From the NCBI GenBank assembly GCA_026027325.1, contig JAMSLZ010000006.1:1798001-1862000 (forward strand): DNA of 64,000 bases, read 5' to 3'. Shown piece after piece: positions 32,501-44,171 of the stretch. The translations under genes were made by a program, and so were the position numbers. The notes beneath the pieces were generated by a model. It was not told the DNA's origin. It ran no database searches and saw nothing but the letters and a program-made list of their open reading frames with translations. Each line of letters begins with the position of its first letter. Positions within the stretch are counted from its first letter, which is position 1. This DNA is from Actinomucor elegans (lineage: Eukaryota > Mucoromycota > Mucoromycetes > Mucorales > Mucoraceae).

Positions 32501-35500
32501 CAGGGACATTTTTACGCTTGGTAATGTCATCAGTAAGGCTTGTGAGAGCTTCAAGTACGAATGGAACTTGATCAGCGAGTTCATTGCCTGTCTCAGAATC
32601 GGCCAAGCGAGCACGGAGACCAATCAAGTATTCGATACCACTAATTTCACCAGAATAAAACTGCCTAGATCTAAAGCTTCCAATAAAGTTGGATGATTCG
32701 TCAGGAAGAAGAGAAGGTACCTTGGGCACGAAATCTATTATTGAGTTATTAGTCAGAGCCTTTATCAGTAGATATCAGAGTAACGAGCTTCTTACCAATG
32801 GCTAATTCGTTCTTGGAGGTGCTTTTACCCATTTCAAGAGCTAAAGAACGGCCCATATGCGTAACATCGGATAAACCTTCGTTGGAGAATCGATTGAATT
32901 CAGCCAAATAGTCTTGCAGCAAACCAGATACTTCAATTGGGGCACGTACAAGAGAAATTTGAAGCCATTTGCGAGCACTCTCGAAAAGACGAGTACAAAC
33001 TTCTCTACGGTAAGCATAAGAGTCACCCAGTTCGATTGTAACTCCTACACGAGCAGAAGTGAAATGGAAAACTGGAGAATACTATAACCATAAAACAAAT
33101 TAATACAACGATAACAACAAACATGGCTACCTAGAGCGCTTTACCTCATCACGGTATTCGGCTTCACAACTGAGCCATGTTAATTGGACCAACTCCAATA
33201 ACAGTGTGACCAATGAACCATCAGTGAATACTTGTGCAAACGAAGATACAATGCGTTCGACCGTTTTAACAGCCATCGTATGTACCTTTTTGCGTTTGTG
33301 GCAACACAGCTCCAATAAAGTAGCGGTTTGCACACGCAGGTTGGTATCCAAGTTTTGGCTCAAGGCCTTTATAGAAGCATCTTTAACAAATGCATGAGCA
33401 ACGCGATCAGCAATGGTTTCAAGGCAGTTCACAAGAGCACTGGCGTTCACACCATCGTTCATGAAATAACGCAAGATGTACGAGCAATCACCCATACGGC
33501 TACGCATCATTTCAACATGGTAAACGCTAAGAGCAAAGATCACTTGAGCGAATGAAAAGTTCTTGATGTCATAAGCGAGCGAAGGTAAAAAGTTTGTAAG
33601 CTTTTGACGCATAGGAAGCAAGCCATGATCAGCAGCGCTGCTAGCACGCAACACAGAGTTATGCTCTAAATCGCTTTCGAGGTAGTTGGTAGCGCTTTCA
33701 ATAACCAATACTGGTGTCTTTTTGGCTATCTGAAGCATTGAAGGGTGCCATTCACGGATCCACATGGATTCAGTAACAAATCCGAAGAGGACACAGTGGA
33801 ACCACATGTTTCGGAAAAGAGATACAGTTTCTTCACTGGGCAGTAGGTGAGGGTTGAAGTCGCTATGTTCCAAAAGGGCGCTAATGATAGGTAAGAGGTT
33901 ACCGAGCTTTTGTGCCAAAGGATATTCGTTTTCCTTCTTTTGCTTGGTAATGATGCGTTGAATAGAGTTACCGTTATCGATAAACAAGCTCAACAAACTG
34001 TTGAGATAAAGTTCATAGTATTCTGGGCGATCAACTAGACGCTTAGCCAAGCTTAATTGAGCTGCCAATATCTATGGTTAAAAGTTAGAATGCTATCTGC
34101 ATTAAACATCTAATAAAATACTTGCCGATGTATTGAGCATATTGTTCTCACTGTAAATAGATTCGCGACTGTAAGTACCAAGAAGACCAATAATTTCGAT
34201 ATAGGTTTCCTTTGGACTAACAAGGGCTAAATCGACTAATCTCATAGTCAAAGAGGCAGTAGCTGCTGGAGATAGCATCTTGCGACGAAGAGAAAGCATA
34301 GAGAAAGCTTGAGAAATAATCTAAGTACCCAGTTAGTTCATCATTCAGTGGTATACTAATGCAAAGCTATGCCTACATGATCATCTTTCAAATAAACGGC
34401 TACACCGACAATAGCAGATAAAACATTAGCACATACTTGCTGCTTTTGCTTATCATCTAGTTGCTCTAAAGCAGGTGCACCGGATATGCCGCTGCCATTC
34501 AATGGAAGCTTATATTGATTATCTGTGTTTCCATCTTCATTATTGGTATAACGGGTGATTTCATTCAATAAAGCATAAACAGTGGAAATGGCAGCTTGAG
34601 ATACTTGAGCTTGGGGTTTAGTTTGAACGCATTGAGCCAAACGAATGATGGCATATTGCTGTACGCTGACTGATTCCTTTGATTTCTCGGTCTGTAACTC
34701 AAAGACAGGCGATGGGGTAGCTAAGAATCTGCAGATTGTATTTGTCATGGATTGATTCAAGCGAGTGAAGCTGTATATATAAGAGTCTTTTTAGTATGAA
34801 TTTCCCTTTTACGGGTAGAGTCTTACTTTATGGCAAGTAGTACAGCAGCATCCAATGAAGCAATGTGTACCCAAGAGTCGGCAATGTGTGGTACATCAAA
34901 TAAGCATTCAGTAATATGATCAATGAGCGTATCATCCACTTCATTTAAGTATACAGAAGCCAAAGAAGCGACGTGCTATATAGTACAGTATGAATTAAAT
35001 GAAGATGTGGGTACAATGTCAATTACTTACCAAACTAGTGCCCATAATCTCTTGCATATAAGCATCGGGTGCCCATTTGCGACCTTCCTGAACGCTTTTT
35101 TCTGCAAATTTATGGATATCTTCAAAATAACCTACACTCATCAAATAGACATGCTTTAAACTCTTGTTTAAGAGCACATCTTTATTAGATGCCTCAGCAG
35201 GATGAATGGATTTTGCAGGTTCTTGCATCAACGAAGACCAGATATCTTCAATATCATGGGGCAAATGAAGTTTGGCAAACTTTTGAACTGGTACAACAAT
35301 AGGTGCTGAAGTTGTAGGCTTTGCATGAGCAAGAACGCGAACTAAAACATTACGGAAGACGATCAATAAGTCGTGAATGACGCGATTGCTGCTCAAAGGT
35401 ACTCCGTCTTCCCAATAACGAGCAAGAACACGTCTACTATAAGCAGTTCCTTCCGCATCACGAAGACAGCTAGTGATGGAGACACGGATCAAATCGAGAG

Positions 35501-36233
35501 TATCATCACGTATAAGGGGTTGCGTGTTTTTGCAAAGTGCTAATAATTGATTAGGACGATATAAGTATGGAGAGAGCTGCAGCGCTCTTGAAAGACCAGC
35601 CAAGGAAGGCAAGATAAAAGTAACAGTGAACTCCACTATGAATATTGTGTTAGGCAGATTCCACTAAGCAAGGATCCACATACCATTGTCTGCCATGAGC
35701 TGAATGATGCAGCCAGCATAAGCCCATAATGTATTGGTAATGGTTTCGGATTCTTCAGGGCAATTCTCAGCAATTTCCAATAAACCTGCAACTAAACTGT
35801 ATGTAATAGTATCGGGAGGAGGAGGGCCTAATACAAAATGTTTTAAGACATATGAATCATGAGGTATTCATTGAATTTCATACCATTTAGAATAACAGGA
35901 TCCCATTGAAAAGCAGGTAAATGACGAACATAGGCTAATAGCCGAGGTAGAAGTTCTAACTGTCTGTCTTTTTTGGCTTTTACAGCGTATTTTACAAGTG
36001 CGGCAATGGTTTGCTGGCTTCTACGCGTCTGATCGAGAAAACAAAGGTCAATTGATTTGATTTTCTCGGAAATACACTTTGTTTACCATGATACCCAACC
36101 CAGGAACATCGTTTTTCGTAAAAATATCGGTTCCATTATCGATTGGAACGGCAGGGCACCTGTTTATGAGCTTTTCTATTTCTTCAGAAGTAGCTTTTGC
36201 CCGAGAATCAGCAAGCACTTCTGCTAATCCCAT
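29547..36233 (-). CDS. STT4: Phosphatidylinositol 4-kinase alpha (STT4)
   Basis: Fifteen exons: 36087-36233, 35884-36028, 35684-35827, 35031-35635, 34827-34975, 34377-34770, 34126-34320, 33145-34071, 32796-33081, 32242-32734, 31820-32188, 31585-31754, 31363-31535, 30625-31305, 29547-30569. They sum to exactly 1967 codons, close to the roughly 1900 of yeast Stt4. The enzyme makes PI4P at the plasma membrane. The last 290 residues are the PI3/PI4 kinase domain: GDDCRQDVLALQLI, the catalytic loop KDRHNGNIMLDDDGH near 1820, and the Mg-binding IDFGFIFD near 1838. The N-terminal two thirds are helical solenoid, with the lipid kinase accessory helical domain near 1450-1600. Intron 7 uses a GC donor (TCG|GCAAGT). 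The C-terminal residues TNGIPY match the family end. Confidence 0.96.
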
Positions 36234-36553
36234 AAGGATCTTTGAATGTAGATCAAGATGAAGTCTATTTAAAAGACTGATTAATCAAGGTTGTGTTATT
36301 CATTTGACAAGTAAGTCATTACTCATTCATCATGTTGTATTGATTTATAAAAGAAAACAACACAAATAGAACAAAGAAGACTTTAAATATGTTGTAGGTG
36401 TTACATGGAATCAGCTTTTTTAGCCTATTAAGGTAACTCGAACGTGCATTTTGGATCTATAGACGGTATCAGAGGCACATGAACTACACACAGTAGAACG
36501 TGCGCTTTCATAGTTTATGTACTGTTATTGTCATTCTATATAAGCTCTTTTTA
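36234..36553. other. Intergenic region between STT4 and the MidA-type gene
   Basis: About 320 bases holding the STT4 promoter and the 3' end of the upstream gene. No further features seen. Confidence 0.5.
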
Positions 36554-38126
36554 TTAAGTGATGATCATTTTCATATTCTCATAGTACATGAGCATTGGAT
36601 TTTCACCACTCCTAGTCGTTGTTCGTTCTACATCACCATATCGTTCGCAAAACTCGCGATGTGTCAATACTTTAACTGTTTTGTCATTACCAGCTCTTGA
36701 TCCACGACAAACCAGCAAGTACATGTCTCTTAATAGTTCAAAATTGGTAGGGAAAAAGATATCAAACCAGCCTGGTTGCACCATATACGTAGAGCAAGGT
36801 ACCATGGTGCCTCTATAACGCGTCTGAACAACAGGCGCATCCACGCCTTCTACAGCATCAGGCAGTGAGGAAAAGTCAGAGAGCACTAGTCTATGCTGAG
36901 GGAAATGCTTCTTGAGGGTTTCGAGTAGCATGAATAGTTTAGTAGGGATAAACTCTGCCGAAGTCATATTGGGCGCTAAAGGCAGTGACTGTAAGCATTT
37001 TAACCATAACTGCTTTGATAGCACTGGAGAACGGTATCTTGTTTGGTCTCTCATTGCAAGGTATTTACTAATCAATGCGTCGTTACCAACGGGCTCATAT
37101 ACTTCTGTATAGTCACCATTAGCATCTGTACTAACCAGTGCTTGATATGGTTTCAATGTTTCAAGATCATAACGAATTAAATCATGAGCAAAGTTATCCT
37201 ATTAATTCATTAGGTCGAAAGATTACATAAACCATAACCTAACTTACAATAACTTCCATGCCCAAGAAGAAGCACTGATCAGGTACATGGATATCCCAGT
37301 CAAATATACTCTTATTAATGATTTTGACGCATTTGTGTTGATCCTTTGCTTCCCTCACATCTTGTCGCTCAGATTGTCTCTCTGCAAGCTTGCCAGAAAT
37401 TTCAATGATATTGTACTGTGTTCTTTTGTAGACAGCAGGTTCATATTGTTGGATATAATCGAGAATATTCATCATAAGAGTACCGTTACCAGCACCCATT
37501 TCATATATAATCAAGTCTTTGTGAGGAAACAAATTCAATTTGTACTCTGATACTAGATATTTGGCAATAGCATAACCATACCAAGGCTATTTCATAAATA
37601 AACAGGTTAGAATTTACACTTGAGCATGGTATAAATCTTGTACTTTGAACAGTTCAGTAGGTGTATGCCACACTTGTCTAGCTACTTCATCCACTTCATC
37701 TGCTTCACCTTCAATGTCTTTATATAATTGACCGAGAATATTCATAAACTCCAAATGATCACGCATAGCATTGAAATCAAAATCAGTTTCGGGCGAGAAA
37801 ATGACAGCTTGCTTCGAAAAGTATCCGTAGTTGGGATTATACAGCGAGTCATCGATAAAGTCGCGCACTAACATCTTATTACACGTAGGAGGCGTTTTGT
37901 ATTTCGCTGTATCATAGGCTGTTTGGCGTGGGTAATTGCGTCGTGCCTTTTCTTCGGCTTGTTCCTCTGCTGTAGGTGAAAAGAATGGTGAAAAGATACC
38001 AGGTCGAGTTTCTTTACTTTGTGTATGCTGTAACCGAGCAAAAGCTGGTTTGAAAGGATTTATTTGGCGCGTGAAGGGCAAATAGTGTCGACTTGCCGTC
38101 AAAATATGTCTTTGTGCTCTTAGCAT
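36554..38126 (-). CDS. MidA/NDUFAF7-family methyltransferase, probably mitochondrial
   Basis: Three exons (37620-38126, 37248-37586, 36554-37198) give 496 residues. The start was set at MLRAQRHILTASRHYLPF because it begins an Arg-rich, acid-free presequence; an upstream in-frame ATG would add 35 residues. The family N-terminal block appears as MLVRDFIDDSLYNPNYGYFS near residue 90. The SAM-binding motif I is IIYEMGAGNGTLMMNIL near 196-212, followed by YNIIEISGKLAERQ and FFLGMEVIDNFAHD across the second intron. MidA/NDUFAF7 proteins methylate an arginine of a complex I subunit during assembly. This fungal branch, like yeast YKL162C, may have another substrate. It is divergent from ADE2, sharing a 590-base promoter region. 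Confidence 0.87.
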
Positions 38127-38719
38127 AACTATGTAAATAGTTCTCAAAGAGGGTGGCTGTTTAGCAAAAGTAAAGAAAAAGACGTTGTTTTGATTTCTTT
38201 CTCCCCTGCTGGTGTAGTAATCTAAATAAGCCAATTGTACCTATCAACCATATTCCGGGCCGGAACCAGATTCGATTAGAATTAATGCAGCTCAGACCGA
38301 GGAAAAAAAAAAAAAAAAAAAAAAAGATAGCCAGCCCAGATTGGATTGAGCATCGTATGAATGAAACATAGAGGACGCTGTCCAAATGACCGCGTTTATC
38401 ATTTCCTTTGATTGTATACGCGCAAATAAATAATGAAAACACGACGATCCAATGTATGATGTAAATATTAGCAGCCTCATTTGAATAGAAAGACATTATA
38501 GATAGTAACTATCGGATCTCTCAGAAGAGATATCAGGCTGACTCATTTTAAAATCCGCTTGATCTTTGCTCAAATCAGACTGTTATTGGTTGGATTCAAG
38601 GTTGGAGGAAATGTATAGTATAAAATGAGTTTAAAACGTCACATCGTCCATCTTTTTTCGTTCTCTTTTTCTCTTCAAACCTTTGTTTCGAGTACTCTAT
38701 CACAACTTACCACTCTACA
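38127..38719. other. Divergent promoter region, MidA-type gene and ADE2
   Basis: A run of 23 A occurs at 38301-38323. A TGACTCA site at 38539-38545 is described separately. Pyrimidine-rich stretches directly precede the ADE2 start (38648-38680). No gene seen. Confidence 0.6.
38539..38545. promoter_or_regulatory. TGACTCA site upstream of ADE2
   Basis: The 7-base palindromic core TGACTCA lies about 175 bases before the ADE2 ATG. In S. cerevisiae TGACTC is the binding hexamer of Bas1 (with Pho2) and of Gcn4 in front of ADE genes, including ADE2. The match is exact, but the same core also occurs elsewhere in non-coding DNA (24226-24232), so one hit is weak evidence. Confidence 0.35.
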
Positions 38720-40506
38720 ATGAACAGTCAGAAAGTCGGTATTCTTGGAGGTAAAGTATTTGTTTCTATAGAAGACTTTTTTTTATTAAATAGCGTTCTC
38801 TTTTCCTTTGCAGGAGGCCAGTTAGGCCGTATGATGATTGAAGCAGCCTCAAGACTCAACTTGCAAGTAACTATCCTTGATGCTCCTGCTGATGCTCCAG
38901 CAAAGCAAATCGAATCCACACAACCTCACATCCAAGGTGCCTTCAACGACGCCAATAAAATCTTGGAGCTTGCTTCTCAAGTCGATGTCTTGACTGTAGA
39001 AATTGAACACGTTGACGCTGACGTTTTAGCCAAGATCGAAAGTGAAGGTCGCGTTCGCGTCTGTCCTTCTGCTTTCACTGTCAAGACTATTCAAGACAAG
39101 TACAACCAAAAGAAACACTTGGAATCATATGGTATCCCAGTTGCAGAGTATCGTGAGACTTTGGATGCTGAAGCTGTCAAAAAGGCTGGCCAAGAATTTG
39201 GTTACCCATTGATGCTCAAGTCCAAGACCATGGCCTATGATGGTAAGGGTAACTATGTTGTAAAGTCAGAAGCCGATATTGGAAAAGCCGTTACTGCTCT
39301 TTCAAAAACACCTTTGTATGCCGAAAAATGGGCACCTTTTGTCAAGGAATTGGCTGTTATGGTCGTGCGTCGTGCCAATGGTGAAGTTCGCTCTTATCCC
39401 GTTGTTGAAACCATTCACAAGAACAGTATCTGTCATTTAGTGATTGCTCCTGCTCAAATTGACGGCAATGTCGCCAAGAAAGCCCAAAAGATTGCTGAGA
39501 ATGCCATCAAGTCTTTCCCCGGTGCTGGTATCTTTGGTGTTGAAATGTTTGTCATGGCTGATGGCCAGATCTTATTGAACGAAATTGCTCCTCGTCCTCA
39601 CAATTCTGGTCACTATACCATTGAAGCCTGTGAGACATCTCAATACGAAAATCATATGCGCGCTATTTTGGATATGCCTTTGGGTTCTACCGCCATGAAG
39701 GTGCCTGCTTCCATCATGGTGAATATTCTGGGTGAAAATGGTGATATGGAAGCCTGTTACAAGCCTTGTCAAGAAGCATTGTTGGTTGATGGTGCTACCA
39801 TTCATTTGTATGGTAAGAAAGAGTGCAGAGCAGGTCGTAAGATGGGTCATATTACCCTCGTCGGTGAATCAATGATGCAAGTGCAACGCAACTTGAAGCC
39901 TATCTTGCACGCAATCGAACCTGAAGTCGAGCGTCCTTTGACATTAAGACCTTTGGTTAGTATGGTCATGGGTTCCGATAGCGATTTGCCTGTGATGAAG
40001 GTGGGTGCTCAGATCTTGAAAGACTTTGGTATTCCTTTTGAATTATCCATTGTCTCTGCTCATCGTACTCCTTTGCGTATGGTCGAGTATGCCAAATCTG
40101 CTGCTGAACGTGGATTGATGGCAATCATTGCTGGTGCTGGTGGTGCTGCTCATTTGCCTGGTATGGTAGCTGCCATGACTCCACTTCCTGTCATTGGTGT
40201 TCCTGTCAAAGGTAGCTCTCTTGACGGCGTTGATTCTCTTTATAGTATTGTTCAAATGCCTGTAAGTTTATTGTACATTAAGCACCTTTTTTTTCTTTAT
40301 TTAATCAAAGTATTATTTAGCGTGGTATTCCTGTCGCTACTGTAGCTGTCAATAACAGTACTAATGCCGCCTTGCTTGCTATTCGTATCTTGGGTGCCTC
40401 TATTCCTAGCATCCAAAAGCAAATGGATGCATATATGAAGAAGATGGAAGGCGAAGTGATGACCAAAATTGAAAAACTTGACAATGTGGGATGGGAAAAC
40501 TATTAG
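38720..40506 (+). CDS. ADE2: Phosphoribosylaminoimidazole carboxylase (ADE2), PurK-PurE fusion
   Basis: Three exons (38720-38750, 38814-40261, 40321-40506) give 554 residues. The enzyme converts AIR to CAIR in purine synthesis; its loss gives red or adenine-requiring colonies in many fungi. Residues 1-380 are the ATP-grasp PurK part: [13 protein letters not shown] at the N-terminus, [17 protein letters not shown], and [19 protein letters not shown]. Residues about 390-554 are the class I PurE mutase part: [24 protein letters not shown] and [17 protein letters not shown]. Both active-site regions are intact. The last exon supplies the C-terminal helix. A TGACTCA site upstream suggests purine or amino-acid control. 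Very confident. Confidence 0.97.
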
Positions 40507-40794
40507 ATGATAGTCTCACTTTCTTTTATTCCTTATTATTTTGTATCATATTTATATTAAAAACTACTGAAATATTAATTGTGGGAGATTTGCATAAAGA
40601 TACTTGGTGATGTAGCTACTATATACATGGTTGGGAAAAACTGATTTCCAAGAAAATTGATGAATCATAGTCAACTTAAAGATATTTGATTTAACGTGAA
40701 ACAATGATTAACTTGGTGAGTTTTATAGATTAATAAATACGAACAGCTTGTTGTTTGTCTTTAAAGTTAAATGGAAGCAACAACAAATGTAACA

Positions 40795-40865
40795 GCTTAT
40801 TCTACTAATCAGATGCGGTATTTAAGCGAAATCGGACAAGAGATCTATCAGATCCAGATCATATT
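40795..40865 (-). repeat. Dispersed ~80-base repeat family, copy 10
   Basis: On the minus strand it reads AGATCTCTTGTCCGATTTCG, then CTTAAATACCGCATCTGATT, then AGTAGAATAAGCTGTT. Full-length match. Confidence 0.7.
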
Positions 40866-40969
40866 AAATAAATGTTCCTTACGCATTTACTGTTGATGAG
40901 CAAGTATAATAATTGAGTTGCAAGTAAATAATTGTTGTAGTAGACTCAGTATCTCGGTCTCAGTATGTT

Positions 40970-41050
40970 CTGTGATATCTATTAGACCGAGATTGGTTGA
41001 GAGTTATACCGATCATTAGATCCACAGCGTATCATTAACTTATATTACAA
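40970..41050 (-). repeat. Dispersed ~80-base repeat family, copy 11
   Basis: On the minus strand it has AACTCTCAACCAATCTCGGT followed by CTAATAGATATCACAGAACA; the 3' half is less clear. Confidence 0.55.
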
Positions 41051-41084
41051 TCGCTATAATCCATTGGAACAAGGGCCTGGAAAC

Positions 41085-41155
41085 CCCAACAGCTCATTCT
41101 GAAAATAACATGTTAATCAGATGTAATCTTTGACCAAGATCGGTCAAAAGATGTA
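41085..41155 (-). repeat. Dispersed ~80-base repeat family, copy 12
   Basis: On the minus strand it reads CTTTTGACCGATCTTGGTCA, then AAGATTACATCTGATTAACA, then TTTTCAGAATGAGCTGTTGG. One of the best copies. Confidence 0.7.
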
Positions 41156-41357
41156 TAAATTTACTGACCTAGTTTACTTGTAAATGCATGTAACTTAAAG
41201 TATCTCTATAATATAATCATTGAAGTCCAGATAAATAACCACTACGTTGGTGAGGAAGAAACACTACATATTATAAACCCTCGTAAAAGAGTGGATTGTG
41301 ATAAATCAGCTTGTCTTTCGGGTATAAATCTTCAGCAAAACTATGCTTGTCGTGCCA

Positions 41358-41385
<28 letters not shown>
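41358..41385 (+). repeat. Poly-A tract (28 A)
   Basis: Uninterrupted A homopolymer in the ADE2-CLP1 gap. It might be the tail of an integrated retro-transcript, but no element is recognisable next to it. Confidence 0.85.
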
Positions 41386-41388
<3 letters not shown>

Positions 41389-41616
41389 TAATTACAAATT
41401 ACCATGATACGGGCCCATTTATAGTTCAATGATATAGAAACACTGCAAAGCGGTGCAGTCGGGATGAACAAAAAGACTATAGTGCGCAAATAGAATATCT
41501 ATATCTACATGATGTCCTGAAAATTCAATAAACATACTATAGCTTTAATGAAAAAGAAGCATGATTTTATTCTATAATACAAATGAAAAAGATACGATGC
41601 TTAAACTAATTACTGT

Positions 41617-43163
41617 CTAAGATTCCATCCATTTAAATGATCCCATCAATAGATATTTCTTTGGTAGTCTACCTGGAGAAGGTGACAATATCGTCACTTT
41701 TCTCTTATCCTCATCTACATCAGATCTACAGAGTAATCGTTAGAAAACATTCATTTGTTGAGTAAAATGAACTTACACATAGATAAACCCAGCCACATTG
41801 CTCTCTAATAGAGTATTCTCGTGCTCTTCTTGATCTGCGTTTAATATGGCCAATATGGAGTGCAAACACATATCATAGTTATCCACTTTAACTACCTGTG
41901 TTTCATTCGAGGATCCTTCCATTCCTAAAGGTAGAGCACTGGAAGGTGCAATCACATCTCCCACTCTCCAAATTTTGATATCATCATAGTTTACCAGCAT
42001 ACTATAAGGTGATAATTCACATTTAGGTGTGCCATAAAAGTATTCATGGATCTTGGTCCTTTGAAGACGCGCCTTGAATTGACGATCGCGTTCAACTACA
42101 CCGCCAGACTTGGAAAGCTTAACGACCGAAACATTTTTACCATTGAAAATTCGGCTCATATCGCTGTAAAGACGTTCATGACCCAACACGATCAGGACAT
42201 TGACTAATGGCTAGAAAGTGAGTAGTCGCTTTTGGGTTAATATATTATCTTTCATACCAGAAAAATCTTGAACGACATGCTGAATAATGTCATAGCCCAC
42301 TTGGTCAATCAATCCAGCTGTATCAATAATGAATCCAGAGGTGCGGCATCCATCATCTACGGCCATTCGATTACGAATTGCTTTCGAAAGTTGGGAAGTA
42401 ACTAGTTTGTATAACTTGACATTTTCACTGGGGTTTTCAAATCCATAGTAATAAGCCAATGGCATTGTTGAAGAGCCCATCGATGCAGCAGTTGTAGCGG
42501 AAGACCCAAATCCTTCCTCCACATCAATAATATTACTAATACAAGTAGCTGTTACAGTGCCTGGCATCGTAATCGCTCCCTTTTCATTATACATGAGTTT
42601 TTCGTTTCTTTTTTGTGTAGTTTTATAAGTCTTGGATATTACTTACTTCGGTTGTATCTAAAGAAACGTAGATAGGATTGCCGCCTTGTCGAAGCGAGTA
42701 GCTGACTAAGATTTTGCAAAGCGACGTTTTTCCTACATCATGTGGGCCAACGACTAGCACACGAGGTCCTTCGCCTTGTTCTTTTCTGGCCTTTTGACGT
42801 AATTGTTCCAAAGCCAAATGCGTATTGAGGTAACTGGTCATGGGTGTTTCATTTGCGGTATATTCAACAAGAAACGTGCCTTTGACTTCCAACGTACAGC
42901 CGTGCCATGTGTAAACAGCTGCTTTTCTTCCAGTGAAAGAGTAAGTAACGCCTATAGCTAATTCAGTGCCAAATATCTCAGCTGTGCCTTTGACGAGTTT
43001 GATGTGTACTTTATTGTTGAATTCGACTTCAAAACGGAATTCATGATCAGGTCCTAAAACTACTTGACGCGAAGGCTCTGAATCTTCCTATACATGTACC
43101 CATATGATTAGTTTAAATGAAAGTGTTGTATTTATTCTATGCATTCAATACCTTTTCTTGCAT
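41617..43163 (-). CDS. CLP1: CLP1, polynucleotide 5'-kinase / pre-mRNA cleavage factor
   Basis: Five exons (43152-43163, 42647-43087, 42258-42579, 41777-42203, 41617-41725) give 436 residues. The first coding exon has only 12 bases (MQEK). CLP1 bridges cleavage factors in mRNA 3' end formation and, in some species, phosphorylates RNA 5' ends. The N-terminal beta domain reads RQVVLGPDHEFRFEVEF. The Walker A is VVGPHDVGKTSLCKILV near residue 116-124, the lid/Clp1 region has AITMPGTVTATCISNIIDVE, and the C-terminal domain ends KVTILSPSPGRLPKKYLLMG. The acceptor of intron 2 was placed at GAAAAG|GGAGCG, after an earlier AG that breaks the frame; this gives TTE-GAITMPGT as the family expects. Confidence 0.94.
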
Positions 43164-44171
43164 GTTGTGTATAAATAATGGAGTAGTATGAAAAGAATTA
43201 AACCGTCAAGAACAGAAATCATTTAAACCATCGCGCGTTTAAGAGGGGTTTAAATATTTACGCGACTTCGATTGGTAGGTGATGAGTAGACGAAGCTATA
43301 CGTACAACGAAAGCTTTATGGGTTAAGGTATGATAAAGAGCTACATCTATAAATATAATAGTTTATTCAAGCACATATGCCATGGAGCGCTAATAAGCGA
43401 GCGATAGAGAAGAAATAAATTGATCGTCTTAATACCCGTAGTATAATTGTGAATATAGTAAAGCAAACTGAAGTCAAAAATACTCATATGGAAATCGGTC
43501 TATCAAGCAATAAAACTGCATACACAATTACTATCTTTGAAGTTGGGAGGCTCCATTGGTTTTGTAAAAATCATGCACCACACAATTTCAAACCTTTCTT
43601 ACAAGCAAATACTGCAGCCGTGATCAGCTCAGATCTTTAGCGTTTATTATATATATATATGTAATGATTTAGTTCAACTGCATTATATTATCTGAAATTG
43701 AAGCTTTATAAAAGTTGAAACCAAGACGATGTCCTGTGATGAAAGTATACAGCTGCATTATATTGAACTTGTGCAATTTTTAGAAATTATATGTCCTCTC
43801 AGCCCAATCTTTTGATTCAGAGGCTAACTAGAGCACTGAGATTTTACAAAGGAAAAGATTCATATCTATATATTCATTGGAGTAAACATCATATAAAATT
43901 TATACTGTATGGTGCACTGTCAATTCTGCACAAATTATACTTGTACATCTTTTGTGCAGTGATACTTTTAAGGTAATAAGGCGAAGATTCAGAAGAGAAA
44001 GAGGAATCATCATCATCGTTTGTTAAATACCCGAAAGCCAATAAAAATCGAGTAGGTTTGTTGAGAGGTACCTTTGATAAAGCGAGATAATCGCCCAGTC
44101 ACGTAAAAATCCAAAATACACGACTGTAGAAACTGTTCAAACTAGCTTTTTTACACTTTTTATCAATAAAT
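43164..44171. other. Divergent promoter region, CLP1 and PCID2-like gene
   Basis: About 1 kb with a short (TA)n at 43648-43660. Short open frames at 43449-43640 and 43791-43976 have no domain or codon-bias support. No other features seen. Confidence 0.5.

Larger units (their letters stand above)
40507..41616. other. Convergent intergenic region, ADE2 to CLP1, with three repeat copies and a poly-A tract
   Basis: About 1.1 kb. Three repeat-family copies lie on the minus strand (40795-40865, 40970-41050, 41085-41155). A run of 28 A spans 41358-41385. No gene seen. Confidence 0.65.

Noticed and set aside
38301..38323. Poly-A tract as a retrotransposon tail
   Set aside because: No element or target duplication next to it; simple A runs occur elsewhere in this window.
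42607..42646. First AG as acceptor for CLP1 intron 2
   Set aside because: It gives the wrong phase and an immediate stop; the next AG (GAAAAG|GGAGCG) restores the family sequence.
43449..43976. Two 60-codon frames in the CLP1/PCI promoter region
   Set aside because: No domain, no codon bias, no splice partners.
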